Source: Glandiceps talaboti
Lineage: Eukaryota; Hemichordata; Enteropneusta; Spengelidae
Assembly: GCF_964340395.1 (NCBI RefSeq)
Contig: NC_135559.1
Span: 14,473,759-14,523,758, forward strand
Length of the DNA stretch: 50,000 nucleotides
Direction of reading: 5' to 3'
Shown one piece after another: positions 1-14,300 of this stretch. The translations under genes and the position numbers were made by a program. Position 1 is the stretch's first letter. Each line of letters opens with the position of its first letter. Below the pieces are notes generated by a model. It did no database searches. It had not been told where the DNA came from and saw only the letters and a program-made list of their open reading frames with translations.

Positions 1-46
<46 letters not shown>
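1..46. repeat. (AC)n microsatellite at window edge
   Basis: Uninterrupted AC dinucleotides; the tract continues past the left edge. It lies in intron sequence downstream of ABCC5-like exon 6. The rest of 47-276 shows nothing recognisable. Confidence 0.97.
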
Positions 47-49
<3 letters not shown>

Positions 50-276
50 GACATAGTAAACAGACACACACAGGGACATGTACATTATACAGACACGTAC
101 GTGCACACACGTTTAAATATTGTCATTTCATTCGGTATCATGTGCTACAAAAGGTTTACTAATTTTAAACAAAAATAGCTAAAATGACTGCCGTTGGGGG
201 CTATTGACACCAACGCTAGAATATTATCATGACTGTTGATCTTTATATTATATGAACCTCAGAAATATGCACGCAC

Positions 277-424
277 CTGCAATCGCCTTGGAGAAGGACA
301 CTTCCCATGCGTACATTTTGATAAGTTTGACACAATAGATCATTTCATTCATTTTGCGTACACGTAGATCAGTCACCTCGATGGCCAGCTTTCTGTATTT
401 CGTCATCACTCTTGAAAGTCCAAA
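277..424 (-). CDS. ABCC5-like: ABCC5-like exon 6 (residues 305-353)
   Basis: Encodes a cytoplasmic-loop segment with the D-x-R-V-x-K-M-N-E core (RVRKMNEMIY, residues 325-334) and KLIKMYAWEVSFSK. This is the conserved ABCC loop 'DxRvxxmNEvLxxIKxIKMYAWe'. The acceptor follows tttcatctccag and the donor is GCAG|GTGCGT, phase 1. It lies too far left for a further exon to be seen before the (AC)n tract at the window start. Confidence 0.92.
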
Positions 425-1032
425 CTGGAGATGAAATAGAGGAATATAAATATATGATCAAAAACACTAAAGAACGACAGTGAAACTTTTGATTTTAAAT
501 TTGCAGTTTGAAAAAGTTTCAGATGATAGCAAGACTTTTCTAGCTGATTTCAGGAATGTCCATATACCATACCTACATATTATTTTGATATCAAAGAACA
601 CTCGAACACTCATTCACGCACGCACGCACTCACTCACTCACTCACTCACTCACTCACTCACTCACTCACTCACTCACTCACTCACTCACTCACTCACTCA
701 CTCACTCACTCACTCACTCACTCACTCACTCTTATACGTACACAGTCATGCACTCACATAATCTCATACATCGTAGCTAGATGGTCAACGTCTCCCACAA
801 AATTTTGAAATGGCTATTGTCCAAGCTACACATACAAACAAAACACACACACACATACACACACACATGCATACATACATACATACATACATACATACAT
901 ACATACATACATACATACATACATACAGACATACATACATACAGACAGACAGACAGACAGACAAACATACGCGCACTAATTTAAAAATTTATCATTCACA
1001 TGGTTCCAAATCAAATATAAAATATTGATTAC
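425..1032. repeat. ABCC5-like intron 5: (CACT)n and (CATA)n/(CAGA)n microsatellites
   Basis: A tetranucleotide CACT tract runs about 627-731. A CA tract grading into CATA and then CAGA repeats runs about 844-970. Open frames here on both strands consist only of repeated dipeptides and are not coding. Confidence 0.95.
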
Positions 1033-1206
1033 CTGAACCGGGTAGAATAATATGAAGACCATACTACCAATAAGACCCCATACACCCATGTATACCCCGG
1101 ATAGAATGATGATACCTATACCAAGTAAAGGCCCAGCTACAATAAATACACCAAATTGACAAACGTCGAAAATACGTTGTCCATCGTTCGCACACAGATT
1201 GACAAA
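1033..1206 (-). CDS. ABCC5-like: ABCC5-like exon 5 (residues 247-304)
   Basis: Starts FVNLCANDGQRIFD, matching the (I/L)NICSNDGQR(M)FE block of ABCC5. It then encodes two hydrophobic spans around residues 264-284 and 285-304, ending FILFYPVQ. Exactly 58 codons, phase 0 at both ends, acceptor ttttttcacag, donor CAG|GTAATC. Confidence 0.95.
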
Positions 1207-1825
1207 CTGTGAAAAAATAATATTGTAAAAATTATTTGTCATGACAAAAATATTTCAACGAAACAAACCAATATATATATATCGATATGTATATAACATA
1301 TAAGCTTATGTTGTAGACGAGAGAAGCGGAATGACTGATGAAAGAGGGCGAGCTCGATAGATTGCACATTTACTATCCCGACTACCAGCACTACCAGTAG
1401 TTTCAGTGACATAGGCATCACATTTACCACCACCACCACCACCACCACCACCACCACCACCACCACCACCACAACTACCACTACCACCACCACCACCACC
1501 ACCACCACCACCACCACCACCACCACCACCACCACCACCACCACCAGTCCACCACCATATTCTTGATGTCATTTTCTACACATTTTCTCCCATAAATCTT
1601 AGCAGGAAATCCCCAAAATTGCCGAACACGTGTCCAGGGCATTAGATTTTCATTGAGTAAGTTACCAAGGTGATATTTTATCATCCAAAATCAATGTAAA
1701 TAATCAAAGTAAGTGTTAAAAACAGAAATAAAGTTTGACATTAAGTCATCCCCAGAAGAAAACAACAGACCGATACGAATTTGTCTGAGAAGAGGTTTAA
1801 TATCATCCAATATTCCATATCTTAC
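1207..1825. repeat. ABCC5-like intron 4: (CCA)n trinucleotide tract
   Basis: Two CCA runs (about 1426-1470 and 1488-1557) are separated by a short imperfect segment. On the transcribed strand it reads (TGG)n. It is intronic by the gene model and gives rise to spurious poly-Val, poly-Gly and poly-Trp frames. Confidence 0.95.
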
Positions 1826-2059
1826 CTGTCCGATCGACTGATCCTGTAAATTTCGGAGACGTGTCAGTTTTTTGAACACTAGATAGAGTGCCGCTCCTCG
1901 AAGCCTGATACCTGTTCTATAGTTTATGACCCATGCGCAGTTGATACCAACTGCTCGAACCATCTCAGTGAACAGGATACCCAGACACAACACCATTCCA
2001 AGCCACCATTGCTTTTCAAGGTACTCCACGTAATACAATATCAAACTGAGCATGATTGC
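1826..2059 (-). CDS. ABCC5-like: ABCC5-like exon 4 (residues 169-246)
   Basis: Contains the end of the first membrane helix (AIMLSLILYYVEYLE), a second helix at about 187-207, and YRTGIRLRGAALYLVFKK, the most conserved intracellular-loop signature of ABCC membrane domain 1. It ends LRNLQDQSIGQ. Phase 0 at both ends, with acceptor ctccatctag and donor GACAG|GTAAG. Confidence 0.95.
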
Positions 2060-2700
2060 CTAGATGGAGAAAGAAAATATAATTTTAACCTCTACTAGCT
2101 GTAAATGGGATATAATTTTGTCGATAAGGCAACCGATAACATAGTCACTGAAATTGTTAAAATACCAATAATTAGACACTGCGCATGTTAATTAGAGGTC
2201 TATTTTATCTATAAGTAGTATAGTAATAAGTTGAAATCATGATTTATTGAGGGCGTTGATATTTGGGTACGGACGTAAAAATCAATTTGATTTGATATTA
2301 CTCACTATGGTGTGTACTGCTACGTATACACAAATACATTCATCCACATGTGAGTCAATGCTGTTCAGGGTGTACTATGTTATGAGTACGTTTGGTCATA
2401 ACATCTAACAAGACGCATAATTTCAAAACATGTTGCAGTTGCATATAGTGTGTGTATGGCTCTCTATATCAATTTAAAATACTTATTAGGTGAAGACAAT
2501 TGTATGCCTTCATATAAGATAAAGTTGAAATATCTTAAAGGTTGGAGAACATCAAGATACTGCGAAGAAAATAATTCAACGTCTTGAGGAACTTAATTCT
2601 ATCTTAGGCCGGCTACCCATCCTTACGAAAATGTCGTGATAAAGGCAACTAGAATTTCTAATCTGAGTTTCTTTGCTGTAAAGATTTTGGAGCAACTCAC
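2060..2700. other. ABCC5-like intron 3, nothing recognised
   Basis: AT-rich intron sequence with proper GT-AG ends on the minus strand. I see no repeat or coding signal. Confidence 0.8.
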
Positions 2701-2845
2701 ATCGCCTAGACAACCAACATATAATGCAACGGTCAGAATGAAGGATCCGAGTGCGATTCTTGTTCTGATAAACCTGTACATCAGCGATCCCATAGATGCA
2801 TCTTTCCCCTTTTCTTTGACCATGTCATCCCAAAGCCTGTCCATC
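2701..2845 (-). CDS. ABCC5-like: ABCC5-like exon 3 (residues 121-168)
   Basis: Begins MDRLWDDMVKEKGKDASMGS, the counterpart of the RLW...E/D helix that follows the DAG block in ABCC5. It continues through FIRTRIALGS into the first hydrophobic span of membrane domain 1 (about 150-168, continuing in the next exon). The acceptor is attattttcag and the donor GAT|GTGAGT, phase 0. Confidence 0.92.
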
Positions 2846-4084
2846 CTGAAAATAATACAACACACATAAAAGGTAATGGTACACGTGGATCATTAGTTAC
2901 GTCTCCACATATCCTGTTGTTGTCTTGAGCGGTTGAAAATAAAGCACCAATTTTAGTCAACATTGAGTACATTTGGCGCTGCAGCATTTGCATTTGCTGC
3001 AGCAGACATTTGCAGGGCAGACACACGACCCCTCGGCTTCCATGGATTGTTCTTGACCTTGATCCCCTTTGACTGTCATAGCAGTGATACAGTGTTGCCT
3101 CATGAGAATCAGCACACATGCATATTAATAAGACGAAAAATAAAATATTCATGACTCCTAAGTACCTCCAGATACACAGTGACCGTCGTGAATAATTATT
3201 GCTCATCTAATACATATGCATGTCTACTAACTCCGATCCCATGAGACAACGCTGAAGCACTACAGGGACATTGAATGTGAAACTATTTTCAATATGGTGT
3301 TTCTCAGCGATCACATGTAATTTGTATGATTTGAAATAAATCCGAGCTCCAGAGCCTAAAAATTACTAAAATACCTTATTTCCTGGAGTGGTGGTCCCCA
3401 TTAAACTTGTCATTATTTTATCCGTTTTTGTTTCGAGAAATATTGTAATTTTGTCAAGCTTTCTTAATTGTAATTTATATATATTTATATGCTTACCTTT
3501 CAATTTGCGGCAGAGAAGCGTCAGACGTCGGTATAGGCCAAATGTCTTCCGACTCCACATTGTTTTCTTTGCGTGCTTTCACGATTAGCGGCGTTAGCCA
3601 CGTAAGCCATAGGGTTGAAATTAAACCAGCATCATCAAGTGGAGAGTCACTGTTAAACAAACAAACAAACAATACAAATATTTTACAAAAATGAAGGAAA
3701 CGTCAGTCATTATTTTATTCGGGCGACATTTCATGGGGTATATTTTTAGATTGTGGTGTTCTAATCAAGTCCAGAATAATTCCAAGACAGCCCGTCGATA
3801 ATTTGAAAGCTCGACACCGTGGTTATTAACGAGCGTTCTGAAATTTGAAGTTAGTTTGATCCACCATAGTTTGGGATCTTATGGGATAAATTAAATTTCT
3901 TACAAATATTGTTATCATTTGGGATGATTGGCTGAGCGTCCTTACTTTAATACAGCTATAATATCTCAGTAAAACAAATGATGGATTTATATATATAATA
4001 CTTTGTTAATAAGCTAGGGTGTGCTTATCGTGATCGCTGCACTCTTGTGAACATGGGTGATTTGAACCATCCCAGAACACTTAC
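2846..4084. other. ABCC5-like introns 2 and 1 (around exon 2), nothing else recognised
   Basis: Intron 2 is 2846-3496 and intron 1 is 3650-4084; exon 2 lies between them. A chance open frame at 2849-3206 (minus) is Cys/Met/Arg-rich without family resemblance. Confidence 0.75.
3497..3649 (-). CDS. ABCC5-like: ABCC5-like exon 2 (residues 70-119)
   Basis: Reads SPLDDAGLISTLWLTWLTPL and then an acidic stretch (VESEDIWPIP). In ABCC transporters the P-(L/V)-D-(D/N)-A-G-L block is the amphipathic cytosolic segment immediately before transmembrane domain 1. The acceptor follows ttgtttaacag. The donor is AAAG|GTAAG, leaving two bases (AG) that the next exon completes to Arg120. No frameshift or stop. 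Confidence 0.92.
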
Positions 4085-4290
4085 TGTTTTTTATTAAATC
4101 TGACAGGCTTCAACGTTTCCAGTGCGGCACCATATCTTCCGAAGAACCCTTTCTTCTTGTACGGTTCTTTAACTTCTTCCTTTGTGACTACATGTTCTTG
4201 TGGTGGTGGTGGTGGACCTTTGAAGCCAATTTCGCCATCCCAGTCGTCTGAAAAATCAGCTTGGATCGAGGTGTCTACCTTGGAGTCCAT
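4085..4290 (-). CDS. ABCC5-like: ABCC5-like exon 1 (N-terminus, residues 1-68)
   Basis: Encodes a hydrophilic cytosolic N-terminus with a run of five prolines (PPPPPQ) and the basic KEPYKKKGFFGRYGAALETL segment, ending LKPVRFNKK. The LKP motif just before the DAG block is the one seen in ABCC5. The exon ends with two bases of a His codon at a donor reading GTAAGTG, and the next exon supplies the third base. The start is the first in-frame ATG (4288-4290). The frame stays open upstream and an AG (after tatttaaag) sits about 18 nt before the ATG, so a 5'UTR intron is possible; the transcript start is not determined. Confidence 0.88.
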
Positions 4291-4700
4291 TTGGAGGTCG
4301 TCTTTAAATACAAATATGCGTAAAAATTAGGTTCTGTCGCTTTGAAAAAGTAGAATGCAACTCGGAAAATACTCTGTAAACATTGTTTGTACTTGTGATC
4401 AAACTTTGTTACTCATGGAAACGACGTATGTGTAATTACGTAATGAATACTGCACTGTGTCATAAGTTGAATTGCATCGTGTCATTAGCACATCTCTGAC
4501 TAGTCTTGCTGCTAGACGTTCGGGCTTTCTTTCGATGCTAAAACTATAAGCGAACGAAGTTCGCAGTGAGGGCGCGAGCCCGAACTCGTAGCGTTGTTCG
4601 GCTGCGTGTCGTATTTTATCGGAGGAACATCCGAGGGCTAGCTGATAGACTAATCTCTGACGGCCATAGACTGCTATCAAACCATCATACTAAATCTGGG
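4291..4700 (-). promoter_or_regulatory. CpG-rich 5' flank of the ABCC5-like gene
   Basis: About 4500-4670 is visibly richer in CG dinucleotides than its surroundings and contains small palindromes such as gcgaacgaagttcgc. Its position 200-400 bp upstream of the first coding exon would suit a promoter or 5'UTR. No defined core-promoter element was identified, and it could instead be a repeat fragment. Confidence 0.35.
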
Positions 4701-6556
4701 TGAACACTTAAGGTAGAACACACCTCGGTAACAAATTTCCATGAAATCAGTTTTTCAGTTCCTTAGCTTGTTCTCGCTTCCTTTTCGAAATAAATAGAGA
4801 AATTTGGAATTTTGCCGGCTTCTTTAAGTAAATAATTAACCTTTTATTTTCCCCATACAGTTCTCACAGTATTTGGTGGCCATATTGGATTCTAAAATTG
4901 CTTATCGTTTTGACATCTATTTAAAAGAAATTATACGGTGACCCCAGATTGTTTTGATAATCTTAGGTTGGGGTTTTCACGAACAAAGTAACAGCTTAGA
5001 GATTACAATTCTATTCATCTTTTCATCTCTCAACTTCAGATACACTAAACATCAAAACGTATGACTAACGTATTGATCACGGCATGAAAGAAAAGAAAAA
5101 CGAAAGGCACCGACAAATGAATCAACAAACAAACAAATACGAAAACATATTCTATGGAAACTTTAAGTATACTGGCCAGCGTGAAGAAGTGAACGAGGTA
5201 AGTTGAGTGGTTCAATGGTCTCATACTTTCGTTTACATCTTTGCATTAATTACTCGAAGAATAGTAAATTTGCTCATATTTACTCATGATACCCGACTAA
5301 AAATGAAATGAGAAGTAACTTTGTGTCGATTGGTGGATGGATAGATGGATGGACAGATTGACGGACGGACAGACGGATGGATGGATGGATAGATAGCTGG
5401 ATGGATGGATGAATGAATGAATGAATGAAACGTTTGCCCATTACAGTGATTCAGAGACCGTCCACGCAATATGGCTTCATGATGTCCTTGCTAGCTTTCC
5501 GTAGTAATCGTGTGAAGGGTGCGATAAGCCAAAGAGATATCGATGTTATGAAATAATGACCGTTTTTTTAATTAACCATTCCCGTGTTTGTTATCACTCA
5601 GAGTAACCAAGTGCACTTGAAGTTCATCTCTATGCACTAGGCTATCAGTTAGGGCGTTCCCTTGCCCCGGCCCATGACCCATATTCTAATTCAGATCATT
5701 TTGAACTTTGATAATAGTGGATTTCATGGCAAGAGCGATTATGGGACAAAGTAAAAACAAGTGAGGAGAGGCTATGGGCTTCGAATTCCACCTTTAACGT
5801 TATAATTGTTTATGTTTTTAATTATTCATGTTTTAATTTTTTTTTCGCCTGAAATGGTAATTTTGTTCTTCGACGATAATTTGATTTCAATTACTAGTGT
5901 TTGTTGGTAACTCAGACTTTATGTCAAAACATCACGTTTCCGTTCATTTAAAAATTATTAAGGAAATTTATACTTCATTTATTAATTTCTATTATAAATG
6001 CGAATGAATTCAAACGATGGAAAATAACTAGACATTAAATTCCCTGTTTAACACGTGCGTTCCACGTGAGATAGTGAAGATGGTCAATACTCATTATAAA
6101 TTATTTTAATGAGGTTTTTTACGATTGTGCCATATGACAAGCTAGGGGCGCCTCCCCCCGGTGGGGGGGGGGGGTCGGCACCCGTGCTCGATTGGCCAAG
6201 TGAATCTCAGCCATATCGGGGTAAAACTTCAAGAAAACCTCACGAGGTTGACCTTTGAACTCTGACCCAATATAGCCTCACACTAATGGGCAATTAAGGG
6301 TCGAGATCAATAGTTCAACTTAGGGTAAATAGTACATTGTTTTAGTTTGGGAGTGGGGGTGGGGAGGGGGTGCGGTTGAAGCATTTGAGTTCTCATCTTA
6401 CAAAATCAATCTTAATGGTATCTGTTTTGTACCTATTCATTTCTAAAAAAAATCACAAATCAGTAAGTGGAAGAATTTTCGCTAGAAGAGCTCACTAAAT
6501 GCATAGCACTAAAATCAGTGAATTAAAGTGTCAATAAAAGGGTTATTTTTTTCCTC
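4701..6556. other. Intergenic; (GGAT)n microsatellite and a G-run
   Basis: An imperfect GGAT/GAAT tract lies at about 5328-5438, and a C6/G12 palindrome-like stretch at about 6150-6178. No gene was recognised. Confidence 0.8.
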
Positions 6557-6826
6557 ACAACATACTGGCTTTGTATTCATAGCACAACATACTACTACAT
6601 ACTGGCTTTGTATTCATAGCACTACATACTACTACATGCTGGCTTTGTATTCATATCACTACATACTACTACATACTGGCTTGTATTCATAGCACTACAT
6701 ACTACTACATACTGGCTTTGTATTCATAGCACAACATACCACTACATACTGGCTTTGTATTCATAGCACTACATACTACTACATACTGGCTTTGTATTCA
6801 TAACAATACATACTACTACATACTGA
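6557..6826. repeat. 37-bp minisatellite, about seven units
   Basis: The unit reads tactggctttgtattcatag followed by cactacatactactaca, with tactggc starting at 6563, 6600 and 6637 (spacing 37). A few substitutions, one single-base deletion and a shortened first unit are present. It does not read as a protein. Confidence 0.93.
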
Positions 6827-8107
6827 TTTGAAATTAATTGTACTGCCTGAAACAATTTTCAATTTGGGCCAATTTACTGAGACGGGGGGGGGGGGGGGAG
6901 GGGTCTGAGGCCTATTTAAAGTAAAAGAATGTAGATTTTTATCCTACGTTGATCTTAGATCTTAGTAACCATGCATGAATAAGTTGAATTCTATCCAAGT
7001 TTTCTTTTTCCGTATCCCACATACCCCAGACATACATGTCTACAACAAAATAACACATCTCTCTGCGATATCATAATTATATAGTGCGCCACCTTTAGGT
7101 GATTTTACATGCTAACAGAAGGTAGCAGGATATCATTTTCATGAAAGAAAATTCCGTGTGAGGGTATTTTTTTAAAGGGTGCCAAAAGTTACGCATCTTC
7201 TGTCGCTTATGTGATTCAACATTGCTGGTTAAAGGTTACTTACGTAAGACCATCGCCTTATTAATTTTAGTCATATCTGCTATCTTGTGTCCTGTGTTAA
7301 GCGGCCACTTGAGATACTACAGTAAATACAATAAGGGCGACTTCAAGGTTGACCCCGACCTGTGGCACGCCCTGATCTGTTGAGCTAAAACACCATTGGA
7401 ATGCTGTAGAAATGTGAGTCGGCGCTCCAAGTAATAATATAAAGGAATTATGTGCTAGTGTAGTAAAATTTCACGTAATATCAGAACATTGCAATGGATG
7501 CAATTTTAGTCGCCATTGTGGACGTTAACAATAGTCTCAACTGTTACCTAGACAACGTGTTAAGTATGTTGTTATTTTCTGATTGCGATTTTCTACACAT
7601 GAACATCGCTTGTTGTCATGTTGATTTCTGGTTCCATATTGAGGTCAAAGGTGAACTTTGAAATCACAGCTTTAGGCGTAAATTTGTCGTTGCTTCACTC
7701 TTTACAAGTAATATGAATTTCTGTGGAAAGCATCATCACTTTATGTGTTCATCTTGTACTTTTCATATTTTCTCAATGAATTTATGTGGAAAACGTCCTA
7801 ACTTTACGTGTTCCCCGTATAATTATTGAGCAAAAGTTCTCTTCTCTCTCTATGATTTATTCTACAATATTAGTCAAGTTCGAAATATTTGTAACTTTTG
7901 AGAACCAAATGTTTGCTCCCTGCACTGCATAACAGATATAGCATAATGGATGTTTTCGCGAACAGAACGCCAACGTGTGTCCATGATGTTGTCGTACGCA
8001 CATAATATCGAAAATACCCTAGGATCACACGTCGTCTGGACTCGGAGCACAAACAGGTTGCATTGGAGGGACAGAAGGGTTTTTGTTTTGACAGAAAGAG
8101 ATATTCA
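6827..8107. other. Intergenic, no recognised feature
   Basis: Contains a G-run at about 6884-6898. One exon-like stretch on the minus strand near 7242-7289 has a good donor (TTAC|GTAAGT) but no recognisable product. Confidence 0.7.
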
Positions 8108-8340
8108 TATTTCAACTCCTAACTAATAACAGAGACACCTTACACACAGCAGGATCCTGCACCTAATCACCTTGGAATTTGAAAGTGATAAAAATTGCTA
8201 TTCTTTTACAACACAACACAACACAACACAACACAACACAACACAACGAACACAATACAACACAACACAACACAACACAACACAACACAACACAGTACTA
8301 GTAAGACAGGCTTTTGCAGCAATGATTAATGAAAAATGTC
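8108..8340. repeat. Interspersed repeat (family 3), copy 1, with internal (AACAC)n
   Basis: About 100 bp at 8108-8212 align by eye with 14165-14272, with shared blocks such as gagacac, acaca.agcagg.tcct, aaagtgataa and gctattctttnaca. Here a pentanucleotide AACAC tract (about 8207-8295) interrupts the element before the shared tail (aatgaaaa.atg). Element type is unknown. Confidence 0.65.
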
Positions 8341-8395
8341 CTGTTATACTACAGGGGAAAACAATGTTTGCTGTAACATGAAACGGAGAACGTGC

Positions 8396-8731
8396 TTAAA
8401 GTGGCCATATGGATGTGGATTGGGTATTTATTTTGGGATTTTTGATTTATAAAACAATTTTATCATGGCTTCCTACTTGAAAAATCAATTTGAAATAACA
8501 TAGACCAAGTCCTTATTTGTAACTGAATAAATTGCAAAAGATTAATAAATGTGGAAAATGTTTGTTATTGTCTAGACATTTCTTAGCTTTTTACAATGTA
8601 TGGAGTTACAAACACAGACTTAGTCAATGTTGTATCACGTTGATTTTTCAAGTAGGCAGCCATGATAAAATTGATTTATAAATTAAAAATCCAAAATAAA
8701 TACGCAATCCTCATCCATATGGCCACTTTAA
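8396..8731. mobile_element. Foldback/MITE family 1, copy 1 (complete)
   Basis: The ends are TTAA-AGTGGCCATATGGATG and its inverse CATCCATATGGCCACT-TTAA. The two halves remain imperfectly complementary almost to the centre, for example ggcttcctacttgaaaaatc against gatttttcaagtaggcagcc, so the whole 336 bp could form one long hairpin. No open frame codes for a transposase; it is non-autonomous. TTAA at both ends is consistent with a TTAA target duplication (inference). Confidence 0.9.
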
Positions 8732-13286
<4,555 letters not shown>

Positions 13287-14164
13287 GGAGACTTTTTTTG
13301 TATATTCAAACCTCAGGAGCAGTCGTTTACCTCGTACTTTGCAAAATTGTGCACTTCATTTACCCACCATACATCTAATTATGAGGCAGTCAATAGCCTA
13401 GCGAATGTGTGTGTCTGCCAAAATATCTCTGTATAAAGTGTAGGTAATATAGCCATACACTTGTGTAATAATGTATTGAGAGTAAAGTTTGGGTATTGAA
13501 GACAATTTTCAAGTACTCTATGATGGCTTCCGATAATTAATGTGCATGGTTTGAAATCTTATGTCACTAAATGGCCTCCTACGAAAATTCTTGGGTTCAT
13601 TTCGGGGGAAGGGGGGGGGGCATGTCATTTTTTGAGAGCGCGAAGGGGGGGGGGGGACTGTTTATGACGGGGGGGGGGGGTGAAGAACGAAATAATTTTT
13701 TTGTGAAATAAATTTTGATCAAAAAAATTTCTCCCCAGGCGCCCCCCCCCCGCCGTGTGGACATTTTTGCTAAGTCATTCCTCCTACAGGCGATAGTAAA
13801 AATCCCTCACTACTTGATTTTAGGTGACAACAAGTATAACATGTAGGCCTGAAAGTCAAGATATCAATAATCTGGTTTGTACCTACAAGAAAGGCTTTAA
13901 TCATAATCGAAAATAGTAGTGCTATTTATTCATGGATAATTCTGTAGGAAGGGTCATTTGAATCGAATTTAAAGTAATGCTCACACATATATACAATGCT
14001 ATAAAAACTAAATTTTTATTCTTTGAAGTAAAATTGTAGAATACATTTACAGTATAGGATATATACACTTCTTGTTAAAGACTATATACAGTTTCGTCGG
14101 TGATACAACACAAACAGGGTTAGTCTGGCGTTTCACTCATATGACACGATGTTTTTTGTGTGAC
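13287..14164. other. Intergenic, G-runs and C-run, no gene
   Basis: Three poly-G tracts (about 13609-13680) are followed by a poly-C tract (about 13741-13751). Nothing coding. Confidence 0.7.
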
Positions 14165-14300
14165 ACATTTCAACTTCAGACTAACATTAACCGAGACACA
14201 ACACACATAGCAGGGTCCTTTATCTGAAGTTGATCACATTGAAAAGTGATAAGGATAGCTATTCTTTCACAGCTCAGTAGAGGCTTCTAATGAAAACATG
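14165..14300. repeat. Interspersed repeat (family 3), copy 2
   Basis: Aligns by eye with 8108-8340 but lacks the AACAC expansion, so the tail (agtagaggcttctaatgaaa) follows directly. Confidence 0.6.

Larger units (their letters stand above)
277..4290 (-). other. ABCC5-like: Gene span: ABCC5-like multidrug-resistance-associated ABC transporter (5' part)
   Basis: Six coding exons (4085-4290, 3497-3649, 2701-2845, 1826-2059, 1033-1206, 277-424) join in phase to give the first 353 residues of an ABCC-family exporter; the rest lies beyond the left edge. Seen: a cytosolic N-terminus, then the block with ALETLKPVRF and SPLDDAGLIS, RLWDDM, YRTGIRLRG, NDGQR and KLIKMYAW. In established members of the ABCC5/ABCC11/ABCC12 clade the same blocks occur in this order at the start of transmembrane domain 1. 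Family knowledge: these are ATP-driven exporters of organic anions or cyclic nucleotides in the plasma membrane. The nucleotide-binding domains are not in the window, so neither ATPase competence nor substrate can be judged. Whether it is the ABCC5 orthologue or a clade paralogue is unresolved. Confidence 0.9.

Noticed and set aside
627-970. Regularly spaced short repeats reminiscent of a CRISPR array
   Set aside because: These are uninterrupted tetranucleotide microsatellites without spacers, in a eukaryotic intron.
1239-1684. Poly-Val, poly-Gly and poly-Trp frames on the minus strand
   Set aside because: All three are readings of the same (TGG)n tract inside an ABCC5-like intron.
2849-3206. 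Minus-strand frame with Cys/Met/Gln-rich product
   Set aside because: Overlaps the ABCC5-like intron; exon 3 begins at 2845 with a good acceptor, and the upstream frame has no family resemblance.
4050-4075. tRNA B-box-like word ggttcaaatc on the minus strand
   Set aside because: No paired T-stem, A-box or acceptor stem around it.
7242-7289. Short exon-like stretch (minus) with donor TTAC|GTAAGT
   Set aside because: Only about 16 codons, no recognised family, and stops in the frame further upstream.
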